Assembly (NCBI GenBank): GCA_037044955.1
Contig: JBAOHX010000002.1
Coordinates: forward strand, 744,001-808,000
Direction: 5' to 3'
Source of the DNA: JAJXWB01 sp037044955
GTDB taxonomy: Bacteria > Pseudomonadota > Alphaproteobacteria > Rhizobiales > Beijerinckiaceae
DNA: 64,000 bases
The notes beneath the pieces were generated by a model. The model was not told the origin of the DNA, searched no databases, and saw only the letters and a list, made by a program, of their open reading frames with translations. Below, piece after piece: positions 1-8,389 of the stretch. How positions within the stretch are numbered: position 1 is the first letter of the stretch; each line of letters opens with the position of its first letter. Both the position numbers and the translations under genes were made by a program.

Positions 1-182
1 TGATCGTGACCAGCGCTGATCCCTCCGACAGCCGGCGGTTGACGATCGACCTGTCCGAGCGCGGCAGGGAGTTCGTCGAACGCGCCCTTCCCATCGCGCT
101 GGCTATCACCGAGGAGACGGTTGCGCCGCTCGATCAGCAGGAGCGCGCGACGCTGCTCGCCCTCATCGCAAAGATCAGATAG
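1..182 (+). CDS. MarR-family transcriptional regulator, C-terminal part (5' end outside window)
   Basis: The open frame enters from the left edge and stops with TAG at 180-182, leaving 59 residues. They fit the end of a MarR winged-helix regulator: the wing strand with D-P-S-D-S-R-R, then L-T-I-D-L-S-E-R-G, then the C-terminal dimerisation helices ending L-D-Q-Q-E-R-A-T-L-L-A-L-I-A-K-I-R. MarR proteins are dimeric repressors that release DNA when they bind phenolic or other small ligands. The gene converges on the amidohydrolase that ends 5 bp downstream, so no shared operon is implied. The DNA-recognition helix is outside the window. The family call is based on the pattern of the last third only. 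Confidence 0.72.
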   Translation, partial: IVTSADPSDSRRLTIDLSERGREFVERALPIALAITEETVAPLDQQERATLLALIAKIR

Positions 183-186
183 CGCA

Positions 187-1380
187 TCATCCCGCGACGA
201 TTTCGGGAATGCGCGTCGCCGGCGGCGTGTTGCGACTCCTGCCGCTGCGCGCCAACCCGTCGATGATGACCATGCCGACGCCGGGCAGATCGCCGAGGCG
301 CACGCTTTCGAGCAGCGAGCCTGCCGGCGAGTGTTGCGCCTTGTCCATCAGAACAAAATCGGCGGAGCGCCCGATTTCGATAAGGCCGCAATCGAGATCG
401 CGCATGCGCGCGGTATTGCCGGTTGCAAAGCAGAAGGCGATTTCCGCCGGCACGTCGCCGAGCGAGGACAGCATCGAGACCATGCGCAATATGCCGAGCG
501 GCTGTACGCCTGAACCCGCGGGTCCGTCAGTGCCGAGGATGACACGCGACAATTCGTTCATTTCGCGCGCGGTGCGCAGCGTGAAGAGGGCGGAACGCTC
601 GTTGCCGTTGTGGACGAGTTCCAGCCCGCGCTTGCAGCCCTCGCAGATGCAGCGGATCTGGTCGTCGGGCAGGGCGGTATGGCCGCCGTTGATATGACCG
701 ACGATGTCGGCGTCGCATTCGAGAACGATATCCTTGTCGATGAGGCCGGAGCCCGGAATGGAGGGGCCGCCGGTGTGAATGGTCGACTGGATGCCGTGCT
801 TGCGCGCCCATTCCACCATCTTGCGGCCGGTCGGCCCGTCCTTGACGCCGCCGAGGCCGATCTCGCCGAGCAGTTTCACGCCGGCCGACGCCAGTTCGGC
901 GAAATCGCTCTCGACCATGCCCTGTTCGATCACGGGCGCGCCGGCGTGCAGCTTCACGCCGCCCGGGCGAAAATTCGTGTAGGCGCGCTGCGCGGCGATG
1001 GCCATCGCCTTCAGCCCGACGATGTCGCGCGCGCGGCCGGGCGTATGCACCTCGCCGGCCGAAATCATCGTCGTCACGCCGCCGTGCATGGAGGAATTGA
1101 TCCAGTTGAGCTGGCTCTGGCGCGGCGTCCAGTCGCCGGCGACGGGATGCACATGGCTGTCGATCAGGCCCGGCGCGAGCGTCGCGCCGTTGGCGTCGAC
1201 GATCGTGCGCGCGCCTTCCGTATCGAGGTCCTTCAGGCGGCCGACGGCGGCGATCCTGCCGTCGATGGCGACGAGCGCGTCGCCGTCGAGAATGGGGCGT
1301 TCGAGCGCGCCCGACAGAATGAGGCCGATGTTGCGGATGACGAGCTTGCCGGTTGTCTCGTTCGTCGCTTCCTGCGCCAT
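187..1380 (-). CDS. Amidohydrolase, enamidase-like
   Basis: A 397-residue metal-dependent amidohydrolase. The N-terminal small beta domain (residues 12-70) is followed by the metal-binding H-x-H in D-S-H-V-H-P (about 74-79), a further histidine in T-I-H-T-G-G near the middle and an Asp in G-T-D-G-P near residue 287. The sequence style (A-P-G-L-I-D-S-H-V-H-P, G-G-V-T-T-M-I-S-A-G-E) resembles enamidase, which opens the cyclic 6-oxo-tetrahydronicotinate ring in nicotinate breakdown, and related imidazolonepropionase/dihydroorotase-type enzymes. The true substrate is an inference. The ATG at 1378-1380 is preceded by a GGAGAGG ribosome site. No other nicotinate genes are nearby, so a different cyclic amide or enamide substrate is possible. 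Confidence 0.75.
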   Translation of the reverse strand: MAQEATNETTGKLVIRNIGLILSGALERPILDGDALVAIDGRIAAVGRLKDLDTEGARTIVDANGATLAPGLIDSHVHPVAGDWTPRQSQLNWINSSMHGGVTTMISAGEVHTPGRARDIVGLKAMAIAAQRAYTNFRPGGVKLHAGAPVIEQGMVESDFAELASAGVKLLGEIGLGGVKDGPTGRKMVEWARKHGIQSTIHTGGPSIPGSGLIDKDIVLECDADIVGHINGGHTALPDDQIRCICEGCKRGLELVHNGNERSALFTLRTAREMNELSRVILGTDGPAGSGVQPLGILRMVSMLSSLGDVPAEIAFCFATGNTARMRDLDCGLIEIGRSADFVLMDKAQHSPAGSLLESVRLGDLPGVGMVIIDGLARSGRSRNTPPATRIPEIVAG

Positions 1381-1441
1381 CGCCCCTCTCCTCGCTTGCC
1401 GATCGCGTCAGCATACGTGCGGTGGAAGCGCGCGCAAACGA

Positions 1442-2245
1442 TCACGCGCCGGATGTTCGTTTCAGAGGTATGTGGCGCAGGAGAGCCAGTCCCACGTTCC
1501 AGAACACGCAGATGCCCAGCGCCAGCGCGAGCGCGAGGGGCGCGCCGAGCGGCAGGACCGTCAGGTACATGGCCGCCACCGCCGCGCCGAAACCCGCCAG
1601 ACCGGGCAGGGCGTGGGCGATCACGGCGCTCGCGCCCAGCCCGCCGATGCGCGGTTGCAGGATGACCGCGAGCGAGAACATCACGATCGGCACGAGAGCC
1701 GCCACGCCCGCCGCCGCCGCTCCGAGAAACCGGCCCGCCACCACGGTAAGCCCGACCAGCGCCATGACGAGCGCGGCCCGAAAAGGAATGTCCCACCAGC
1801 GCGTCTGGGGCGGCTGTCCCGGCGCCGCCGCCCGGCAAGCGCGCGTTGCGAGATATGCAGGAATAAACACCAGGATATTCAGGAGGCCCGCGGTCGCGAA
1901 CGTCCAGCGGGTTTCGACGATGACGACCGCCGCCACGAGCCACAGGCCGAACGACACGCCGAGCGCGATCGGCAGGGGCCGCGAACGGGCGAGCAGCGCA
2001 TAGAGCGCGCCGAAGCCGAAGGTCGCGGCATTGGTGGCCAGGCTGACGAGCGCCGCGCGGTGCACGAAATCCGCGCCGTGTTCGGCGGCGAGGAAGATGT
2101 ACGATGGGCCGGCCGAGATCGGCAGGGTCGCCACCATGGCGCCGATGAACGGACCGACGCGCTCGACCACCTTCGACGCCGCGACCACGATGATCGCGGT
2201 CGTCGTCATCTTGGCGGCGAGCATTATCCAGAAGGAATCCAGCAT
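1442..2245 (-). CDS. Polytopic inner-membrane protein of unknown function
   Basis: A 267-residue, very hydrophobic protein with about eight to nine predicted membrane spans, starting M-L-D-S-F-W-I-M-L and continuing in alternating hydrophobic helices to near the C-terminus (I-P-L-K-R-T-S-G-A). I do not recognise a transporter signature. A polar segment with D-D or E residues inside a helix, as expected of a secondary transporter, is not obvious. The gene lies upstream of the amidohydrolase on the same strand with about 60 bp between them, so co-transcription is possible and a role in uptake of the hydrolase substrate is a loose guess. Confidence 0.6.
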   Translation of the reverse strand: MLDSFWIMLAAKMTTTAIIVVAASKVVERVGPFIGAMVATLPISAGPSYIFLAAEHGADFVHRAALVSLATNAATFGFGALYALLARSRPLPIALGVSFGLWLVAAVVIVETRWTFATAGLLNILVFIPAYLATRACRAAAPGQPPQTRWWDIPFRAALVMALVGLTVVAGRFLGAAAAGVAALVPIVMFSLAVILQPRIGGLGASAVIAHALPGLAGFGAAVAAMYLTVLPLGAPLALALALGICVFWNVGLALLRHIPLKRTSGA

Positions 2246-2437
2246 GGCGGACAGGTCTTGTATGGCCCGACCTGCCTAACCGGTCCCGTGTTCGGCGGCC
2301 ACAGCGCAGCGGCATGGCTCCCATGAGCGGCGATCCAAATTGCGCCGGCCCCATCCATTCTCCGCGCGGCGGCCCTTCGTCGCCTCGACGGCGCCCTCGG
2401 CGCCGTGGCATGGATTTCGGCGTATCGGGAGGATCGC

Positions 2438-3679
2438 ATGAGCGCAGCGGCGGGAATCGTCATCGTTGGAGCCGGACACGGCGGCGTGCAGGCGGCGGCC
2501 TCGCTGCGCGAGGAGGGATATGCCGGGCCGATCACGCTCGTGTCGGACGACGCGCATGCGCCCTACCAGCGCCCGCCGCTGTCCAAGGCGTTCATCAAGG
2601 GCGAGGCGACGGCCGAGTCGCTGATCCTGCGCGGTCCCGCCTATTATCCGGAAAAGCAGATCGACCTCAGGCTCGGCGAACGGGTCAGCGAGATTGATCG
2701 CGCCGCCCGGATCGTCCGGCTCGGCTCGGGCGGGTCTCTCGCCTATGAGCATCTCATCCTGGCCACCGGCGCCCTGCCGCGCCCCGCGAGTTTCGCGGGC
2801 GTCGAACTCGAGGGCGTGCTGGCGCTGCGCGACATGGACGACGCCGCGCGCCTCAAGGCGAAACTCGAGGTCGCGACGCATGTCGTGGTCATCGGCGCGG
2901 GTTTCATCGGCCTGGAATTCGCCGCCACGGCGGCCATCAAGGGCAAGGACGTGCAGGTCGTGGAAGTCGCGCCGCGCGTCATGGGACGCGCCGTCTCCCC
3001 GATCATTTCGGATTTCTACGCCGGCGCGCACCGCGACTTTGGCGTGAAGCTGCATCTGGGCGCAGGCGTCACGTCGATCGAGGGCGAAAGCGGGCGCGCG
3101 ACGGCGGTGCATCTCAGCGACGGCCGGCGCCTGCCGGCCGACCTCGTGCTCGTCGGCATCGGCATTCTCGCCGACGAACGCCTTGCGGCGGCGGCGGGTC
3201 TGGCCGTCGACAACGGTATCGTCGTCGACGAGGCGATGACGACGTCCGACCCGCATATTTCGGCGATCGGCGATTGCTGCGCCCATCCCAACGTCTACGC
3301 CGGCGGCCGCTTCCGGCTGGAATCCGTGCAGAACGCGACCGACCAGGCGCGCGTGACGGCGCGCAAGCTGACGGGCAAGGAAGCGCGCTACGACGCGCTG
3401 CCGTGGTTCTGGAGCGACCAGGGCGACCTGAAATTGCAGATCGCCGGGCTCAACCTCGGTTGCGACCGGTTCGTCACGCGCGGCGACACGGCGAGCCGCA
3501 GCTTTTCCGTCTTCGGCTTTTGCGCCGGGCGGCTGCGGGTGGTGGAATCGGTCAACCGCGCCGCCGATCACATGATCGCGCGCCGGCTGATCGCCTCCGG
3601 CGTTGCGCTGAGTCCGGAGGAAGCGGGCGACGCCGCTTTCGATCTGAAGGGGCGGGCGATGGCCAAGCCTGGCGGCTAA
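2438..3679 (+). CDS. NAD(P)/FAD-dependent oxidoreductase, ferredoxin/rubredoxin reductase type
   Basis: A 413-residue flavoprotein of the ferredoxin-NAD+ reductase family that feeds electrons to Rieske oxygenases or cytochrome P450s. FAD-binding G-A-G-H-G-G sits at residues 11-16 and the NAD(P)H-binding G-A-G-F-I-G near 155. A conserved A-I-G-D-C FAD motif is near 277, and the C-terminal reductase domain contains W-F-W-S-D-Q-G-D, typical of this group. A frame upstream is open, but the ATG at 2438 is chosen because GGGAGG lies 7 bp before it and the FAD motif then sits at the right distance from the start. No oxygenase or ferredoxin partner is encoded beside it, so its redox partner must lie elsewhere. 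Confidence 0.88.
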   Translation: MSAAAGIVIVGAGHGGVQAAASLREEGYAGPITLVSDDAHAPYQRPPLSKAFIKGEATAESLILRGPAYYPEKQIDLRLGERVSEIDRAARIVRLGSGGSLAYEHLILATGALPRPASFAGVELEGVLALRDMDDAARLKAKLEVATHVVVIGAGFIGLEFAATAAIKGKDVQVVEVAPRVMGRAVSPIISDFYAGAHRDFGVKLHLGAGVTSIEGESGRATAVHLSDGRRLPADLVLVGIGILADERLAAAAGLAVDNGIVVDEAMTTSDPHISAIGDCCAHPNVYAGGRFRLESVQNATDQARVTARKLTGKEARYDALPWFWSDQGDLKLQIAGLNLGCDRFVTRGDTASRSFSVFGFCAGRLRVVESVNRAADHMIARRLIASGVALSPEEAGDAAFDLKGRAMAKPGG

Positions 3680-3784
3680 GCCTCGAAACTGCTTGCATTT
3701 TAGGCGACGCCGCAGGCGCGGCTTCACGGGATGTTAAGCGCCGGCGCCTAATTTCTGCTCCGAAAGCGCGTCGGAGCACCGCGA

Positions 3785-4159
3785 ATGGTCAAGAACGGCA
3801 CGAACGGGCGCAGGTTGGGTCAGAGAACCCCGACCCAGACGCGCGCGCGCGTGTACGATTCCGGCGGACGCTCGGTCGAGGTGACGATCAAGGATCTGTC
3901 GCCCAACGGCGCCCGCCTGTCCGTCGCCGCCGAGGCCGCCGTTCCCCGCCAGTTCCTCATCCGCTTCGGCGAATACGAGGCGCGCGGCGAAGTGGTGTGG
4001 CGCAAGGGCGCCGACATGGGCATCCGCTTCGTCACGCCGGACGAAAACGAAGGCCGCGTCCGCGGGCGCGCGCCGGAAGTGGTCCGAAAGCCGACGATCG
4101 AGGAATTGCGCACCGCCACGCGCCCGCGTCGCGGCATGATGCGCTTCCTGCTCGGCTGA
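3785..4159 (+). CDS. PilZ-domain protein
   Basis: A 124-residue protein made almost entirely of one PilZ domain, the cyclic-di-GMP receptor fold. The second PilZ motif (D/N-x-S-x-x-G) is D-L-S-P-N-G-A-R-L-S at residues 37-46, followed by beta strands and W-R-K-G-A-D-M-G-I-R-F-V, the usual closing strand. The arginine-rich first motif is less clean (R-T-P-T-Q-T-R near 14-20), so cyclic-di-GMP binding is likely but not certain. Such stand-alone PilZ proteins in alphaproteobacteria often affect motility or surface polysaccharide. It converges on the next gene with an 11-bp gap. Confidence 0.82.
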   Translation: MVKNGTNGRRLGQRTPTQTRARVYDSGGRSVEVTIKDLSPNGARLSVAAEAAVPRQFLIRFGEYEARGEVVWRKGADMGIRFVTPDENEGRVRGRAPEVVRKPTIEELRTATRPRRGMMRFLLG

Positions 4160-4170
4160 ACCGCAAGAGT

Positions 4171-4773
4171 TTACCGCGACGAAATCCGCATCAGCTTGCC
4201 GAGCGACGAGCCGACCGAGCCGAGCGAATCGCGCATGGTTTCGCCAAGCCCGCCGATGCGCTTCACGACGTCCGCGCCGGTCGGCACGAAATTGGACACC
4301 CTGAAGCCGTTGCCGGACTCGACGCGACGGTCGGCGGGGAGATCGGCGTAGCGTGGGCCGAATTCAGCCGGCGCGGCCTTGGTCGGCGTCGCCAGGGCGA
4401 AGGTGGTCGGACGGACGGGCGGACGGGGCGCGGCGGCGAGCTTCGCCTTGGCGACCGTCGGTCCCTTGTCCTGCGCGACCGGGATCGGCGTCGGCTCGAA
4501 CGTCGGCGACGTCTCGACCGCCCAGGCCTTGCCGGGCTTGAAATTGCGGATGCTGTCGTCGGCCGCCCGCTCGCGCGGATAGAAGACGATCTCGCGCTTC
4601 TCGACCGGGCCGGCGTCGAGCCGCGCGGCGTGCTTGGGCTCGAGCCCGCCGGCGGACTTGCCGGCGATCCAGGCGGCAGGCAGCCCCAGGCCAATCGCGA
4701 CCGCGAGCGCGGCGACGACGGTCCCCCGCCGCGCGGATGGCGGAGATGCGGCATTGTTCAGCGCATGAGTCAT
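4171..4773 (-). CDS. Hypothetical single-span membrane protein
   Basis: About 200 residues. After a short N-terminus (M-T-H-A-L-N-N) a hydrophobic helix at about residues 17-37 would anchor the protein in the inner membrane, followed by a long, low-complexity, Pro/Ala/Lys-rich region with no recognised domain. The frame is open further upstream, but the ATG at 4771-4773 places the helix at the N-terminus as usual for this layout. The ribosome site is weak, so the start is tentative. I cannot assign a function. Confidence 0.5.
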   Translation of the reverse strand: MTHALNNAASPPSARRGTVVAALAVAIGLGLPAAWIAGKSAGGLEPKHAARLDAGPVEKREIVFYPRERAADDSIRNFKPGKAWAVETSPTFEPTPIPVAQDKGPTVAKAKLAAAPRPPVRPTTFALATPTKAAPAEFGPRYADLPADRRVESGNGFRVSNFVPTGADVVKRIGGLGETMRDSLGSVGSSLGKLMRISSR

Positions 4774-4949
4774 CGTGTCGGCCCCGTATTCGAGACGCCA
4801 AGGAATCGCCGGATTGGGCCGATTTGAAGGCGACAATCGGGAATTTGCGGCGCTGTGGCTTTCTTGCGCGGATCGGCAATGCCGGCCGGCGGTTTCGGCG
4901 CGCGAAAACATTCCCGCGCCTTGCGGCCGGGTCATGCGCAATCGAGGGC

Positions 4950-5002
4950 CGGGACTGATGTCGCCGGTATGTTAGTTTTGTGTGCCGGCGACATCAGTCC
5001 CG
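4950..5002. repeat. Perfect 18-bp inverted repeat (hairpin)
   Basis: CGGGACTGATGTCGCCGG at 4950-4967 is the exact reverse complement of 4985-5002, with a 17-nt AT-rich loop. No T-run follows on either strand, so it is not a standard intrinsic terminator. It may be a mobile palindromic unit or a structured RNA element. Confidence 0.7.
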
Positions 5003-5319
5003 ACGCGGCGACTTTTGGGCCTTGCCTCCGCTCGGATCGTCTTCCGCTTGCTTTGGCGGACTTGCGCCCGCTACTCGTCTGAAAAGACGTCGTGCGACCT
5101 ATCGCGTCCCGGTCGTTGTGCCGGGCGGGCAGAGTAGGGAAGCCCGCGCTCGAAGAGGCTTGCTGTCCCGCGAAGGCCCTCCCGGGACGCGCGGCCCGGT
5201 CAGCCGCGCGGCGCGGGCGCCGCTCCCCGTCCACACATCAAGACCGCTCCGGATGCATCCTCGGCGGAAAGGGATGGGGGCAGTATGCAGAAAATAGGAA
5301 AATAGTCAAGGTCGATGCT

Positions 5320-5557
5320 CCCCTCTCCCGCAAGGCGGGAGAGGGTGGCCCGGCGAAGCGGGGTCGGGTGAGGGTGTTGCGATTTCCGGAAAGATTCGCG
5401 TATCGGCTTCTCCCTCATCCTCGGACCGAAGTCGGCAACAGCCGACTTCGTGTCGTCACGCCGCGCGTGACACCTTCTCCCGTTCCACGGGAGAAGGGGC
5501 GCCCGCGACCTACGATAGACGGGACACTTCCCCTCTCCCGCCACGCGGGAGAAGGGG
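5320..5557. repeat. Cluster of dispersed palindromic repeats (CCCTCTCCCG family)
   Basis: Three units: CCCTCTCCCGC-n-GCGGGAGAGGG followed by a GGGTGAGGG tail (5320-5375), a CCCTCATCC unit reading towards CTTCTCCC-n-GGGAGAAGG (5410-5502), and CCCTCTCCCGC-n-GCGGGAGAAGGG (5528-5557). The middle one contains the 10-bp-arm palindrome CGAAGTCGGC/GCCGACTTCG at 5427-5450. Similar units recur at 11.3, 11.8, 18.1, 23.8 and 63.8 kb. Confidence 0.75.
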
Positions 5558-5800
5558 ACGCGGGAGCCGCGCCAAATCGACGAAGCAAGGCGAAAAAAGA
5601 AAGGCGGCCGATGACCCGGACCGCCTTCGTGTCGACGCCCCCAGATCCCGGTCATGGGTCGGTCGCCGACCAAATCCTTCTAGCATTCGGCGCGTCCCCG
5701 CGAAAGACGTCGGGGCGGCGGCAAAGGCGCGCCGCGATCGTTCCGCGTGGATGGCCGGAACAAGTCCGGCCATGACGGCCCTAGCGTCTCGGTGTATCCC

Positions 5801-6577
5801 TCACGCCTTCGCGCGGTCGGGATAGGACGCCGCCATGCCGTCGCGCACGTCCTGCTGCACGCCGTATTGCGGGAAGGGGTAGCGGAAGCCGTTTTTCGCC
5901 AGCGCCTCCATGCCGGCGACGGCCTTGGCGAGCATGTCGGGCGGCAGCGCCATGAGCATTTCGTCGTCGAGCACGCCGCCGTAGCGGCGCTCGGCGAAGC
6001 AGGGGATGGACAGCGAGGGCTCGCGTTTCGTCAGCGCGCGGCCCCAAGAGTCGGCGCAGGCGCTCTCGCCGACGACGCTCCAGTCGAACCGCTTGTAGCC
6101 TGCCCATTGCAGTCCGTTGATGAAATACATCATCGCGCCGGGCGTGGCGTAGAAGAGCGCGATGTCGGGATTTTCGACCCGGCCCGCCGCGAGCGGCGAG
6201 ACGACCAGCGCTTCGTACTTGCCGTCCGGCACGCAATGCATGGCGGCCTGATGCGCGGTGGCGTCGTCGAGCGTGGAAAACCAGACGCCGGTCATGTGCT
6301 TGCCGGATTTCCACTCGTCGGTTTTGGCGCGGCCGAGCCCCACGACCGCGCGGCATTGCGCGCCGACGAGATCGTCGGCGGTGATTCCCACCGTCCAGCC
6401 GAGGCGGGACGCCTGCGCCACGACCTGGTCGAGCGTGTGCACGGCCTTGGGCCGGCGGATGCGCGCGATCGCCTCCATGTCGGCTTTGGTTTCGTAGAGC
6501 TTCATGCAGAAGGGGATGGAGCGCACCTTCAGCAGGCGCTCGAGATCGGATGCGGCGCGGACGAGATCGACGGACAT
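5801..6577 (-). CDS. DUF169 family protein
   Basis: About 258 residues matching the DUF169 (COG2043) family, whose function is unknown. Recognisable features are the N-terminal L-x-x-L-L-x-x-R-x-x-P-F segment, a central W-x-x-x-H-x-T-G-V-W-F region, a G-A-M-M-Y-F-I-N-G-L-Q-W segment and conserved cysteines (D-L-V-G-A-Q-C, I-P-C-F-A-E-R-R-Y). The ATG at 6575-6577 is chosen over an upstream one because GGGAGG lies 7-8 bp before it. The gene is divergent from a flavin reductase, with a short palindrome between them. Confidence 0.75.
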   Translation of the reverse strand: MSVDLVRAASDLERLLKVRSIPFCMKLYETKADMEAIARIRRPKAVHTLDQVVAQASRLGWTVGITADDLVGAQCRAVVGLGRAKTDEWKSGKHMTGVWFSTLDDATAHQAAMHCVPDGKYEALVVSPLAAGRVENPDIALFYATPGAMMYFINGLQWAGYKRFDWSVVGESACADSWGRALTKREPSLSIPCFAERRYGGVLDDEMLMALPPDMLAKAVAGMEALAKNGFRYPFPQYGVQQDVRDGMAASYPDRAKA

Positions 6578-6656
6578 GTTTGCCTCCCTTTCGGCCATCA
6601 TGCCCGCAACCGGGCAGGTCGGCGAAAGGGCGGCGTCTCGCATTCACGGGCGGGAA

Positions 6657-6666
6657 ACATATATGT
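6657..6666. promoter_or_regulatory. Possible operator between divergent genes
   Basis: ACATATATGT is a perfect 10-bp palindrome flanked by GGGAA on the left and CCC on the right. It lies in the 135-bp gap between the divergent DUF169 and flavin-reductase genes. It is the only AT-rich palindrome there. That it binds a regulator is inference. Confidence 0.3.
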
Positions 6667-6712
6667 CCCACAGTAACAAAGACGCCGGGGGGCCGGCGCA
6701 CGGATTGGATGG

Positions 6713-7216
6713 ATGCTGGCCGTCGACCGGAAGATGACATCGCCCACGCTCGTCGATCGCTTTCGCGCGGCCATGCGCCGGACCGCGGCCGGCGTCGCCG
6801 TGGTGACGACGCATGGGCCGGCCGGGCGCGGCGGCATCACCGTTTCCAGCTTCTGCTCGCTGTCGCTCGAGCCGCCCTCCGTGCTGGTGTGCATCCGCAG
6901 GGATTCGACGACGCTCAGGCGCATCGTCGAGAACAGGGTTTTCGCCGCCAATGTCCTGGCCGAGGACCAGAGCGAACTCGCCGCCGCCTTCGCTTCGCCC
7001 GCGACGCCGCACGAGCGGCGTTTTTCGCTGGGCGCATGGGGCGAGGGCCCCGGCGGGCCGACGCTGGAGGGCGCGGTCGCGCATTTCGACTGCAAGCTCG
7101 CCCATGTCCACGACTACGGCTCGCACACGATCGTCATCGGCGAAGTCATCGACGCCGCCTCGCACGACGCCCGCCCGCTGATCTACGCGGAGCAGGGGTT
7201 CCACAAGCTGCCGTAA
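6713..7216 (+). CDS. Flavin reductase family protein (FMN-binding split barrel)
   Basis: A 167-residue NAD(P)H:flavin oxidoreductase-like protein of the HpaC/HsaB type, the small component that supplies reduced flavin to two-component monooxygenases. Seen: F-R-x-x-M-R-R-T-A-A-G-V-A-V-V-T-T at the N-terminus, the flavin-binding G-I-T-V-S-S-F-C-S-L-S-L-E-P-P segment (about 43-57) and the C-terminal H-x-I-V-I-G-E-V strand. The start may instead be the ATG at 6734, since neither has a strong ribosome site. No monooxygenase component is encoded in the window, so the partner is unknown. Confidence 0.83.
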   Translation: MLAVDRKMTSPTLVDRFRAAMRRTAAGVAVVTTHGPAGRGGITVSSFCSLSLEPPSVLVCIRRDSTTLRRIVENRVFAANVLAEDQSELAAAFASPATPHERRFSLGAWGEGPGGPTLEGAVAHFDCKLAHVHDYGSHTIVIGEVIDAASHDARPLIYAEQGFHKLP

Positions 7217-7223
7217 GCGGCGG

Positions 7224-8246
7224 TCAGCCGCGCATCCACGCCGCGATCTCCACCCATTCCCGCGCCAGCGTGCGCGCGCCCATGAACAGCGACAGGTGGC
7301 CGCAATCGGCCAGGCTTTTCGCGCGCGCCGGCGCCGGCGTGCCGACGAGGTCGAGCGCGCCGAAGACCTGCGGCGGCGGCGCGACGGCGTCCTTTTCCCC
7401 CGCCAGCGCGAAGATCGGCGCCGTCACCCGCGACAGCGGCGTCGGCCGGCCGAACACGGGGAAGTCCCCGCCCGCCAGCCGGTTGTCGCGGAACAGCCAG
7501 TTGAGCGCGTCGGCATAGTAGCGGCCGGGCAGGTCGACGGTGCGCGCATCCCAGGCCGCGAAACGGGCGATGAGCCCCGCCGTCCCGGGCCCCTCGACCT
7601 GGAGGATGCCGCCCGCCTCGGTCTCGGCGTTGCCGACGGCGCGGAACATGCCGAGCGTGGCGCTGCCGGAGACGAGGCCGCCGCCCGCCGCGATCAGGTC
7701 CTCGACCGTCTGCGGCGCGACCTGGCGGGCCGAATCGGCGATCTGCGAGGGAAACGACGTGTCGACCGGCGAGCCGGCGACGACCAGCTTTGCGACTTTT
7801 CCGGGGAAAGCGGCGGCATAGGCGAGCGACAGCCAGCCGCCCTGGCAGAGGCCGACCAGAATGGGCGGGCCGGGCGCAAGATCGACCGCCGCGTTGAGGT
7901 CGGCGACGAAAGCGTCGATCGACAGGCCGCGCGTGGCCGAGGTCGCCGATTTCCATTCGGTGAGCAGGACAGGGCCGAAGCCCTCGGCGGCGAGGCGCTC
8001 GATCAGGCTGTGGCCGGGCGCGAGATCGGCCAGCCCCGCGTCGTGGACCGCATAGGGCGCGACGACGATGACCGGCGCCGCGCCCTCGGCCACGAAGGCG
8101 CGCAGTCGCATGGTGGTGAAATCGGCGACGATTTCGTTCGGGCTCGCCCAGTCGATGCGCGCGGGCGCCGCCGCGCCGCCCATCAGGCCGAGCCCGACGC
8201 GAAACGGCCAGAGCCACAGGTCCATCGGGTCGGGGGCAGGTTCCAT
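7224..8246 (-). CDS. Alpha/beta hydrolase of the PHA synthase/depolymerase type with a Cys nucleophile
   Basis: About 340 residues. The nucleophile elbow is G-L-C-Q-G-G, with Cys where most hydrolases have Ser. This is the lipase-like box of PhaC polyhydroxyalkanoate synthases and intracellular PHB depolymerases. The acid would be the Asp in A-G-E-K-D-A-V and the base the His in C-G-H-L-S-L-F-M-G, a G-H-x-x-x-F-x-G pattern shared with depolymerases. The protein is shorter than PhaC (about 560-600 residues), so synthase activity is doubtful. A GTG start at 8327 with AAGGG before it, or the ATG at 8225, are alternatives. The gene is divergent from the efflux operon. Confidence 0.7.
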   Translation of the reverse strand: MEPAPDPMDLWLWPFRVGLGLMGGAAAPARIDWASPNEIVADFTTMRLRAFVAEGAAPVIVVAPYAVHDAGLADLAPGHSLIERLAAEGFGPVLLTEWKSATSATRGLSIDAFVADLNAAVDLAPGPPILVGLCQGGWLSLAYAAAFPGKVAKLVVAGSPVDTSFPSQIADSARQVAPQTVEDLIAAGGGLVSGSATLGMFRAVGNAETEAGGILQVEGPGTAGLIARFAAWDARTVDLPGRYYADALNWLFRDNRLAGGDFPVFGRPTPLSRVTAPIFALAGEKDAVAPPPQVFGALDLVGTPAPARAKSLADCGHLSLFMGARTLAREWVEIAAWMRG

Positions 8247-8389
8247 GCGGGCCTCGCCCCGATCAAACTCCCGTCGGAGGGCGGTAGCAAGGCGCGCGAA
8301 TGTCGCGGCGGGGGCGCGGCGCGCCACAGTTCAACCCTTAACTGTCCTTAACTATTCACCGCCCGCGGATTGCGATAAGTCTGCGCGGC

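Larger units (their letters stand above)
4774..5800. other. Gene-poor intergenic region, about 1 kb
   Basis: No convincing protein gene or structured RNA gene is seen here. The stretch holds an 18-bp perfect hairpin (4950-5002), then about 300 bp of mixed sequence. From 5320 it contains dispersed palindromic repeats of the CCCTCTCCCG type with the CGAAGTCGGC/GCCGACTTCG palindrome. Several short open frames cross it in all directions, but none has a ribosome site with plausible composition. A minus-strand frame at 4932-5234 (100 codons, Ser/Arg-rich) is the only one of possible interest. Confidence 0.5.

Noticed and set aside
4950..5002. Intrinsic terminator
   Set aside because: No T-run on either side and the arm is 18 bp, with the 17-nt loop too long for a usual terminator.
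4932..5234. 100-codon minus-strand frame in the 4.8-5.8 kb gap
   Set aside because: No ribosome site or domain, and it includes one arm of the hairpin. Kept only as a note in the gap entry.
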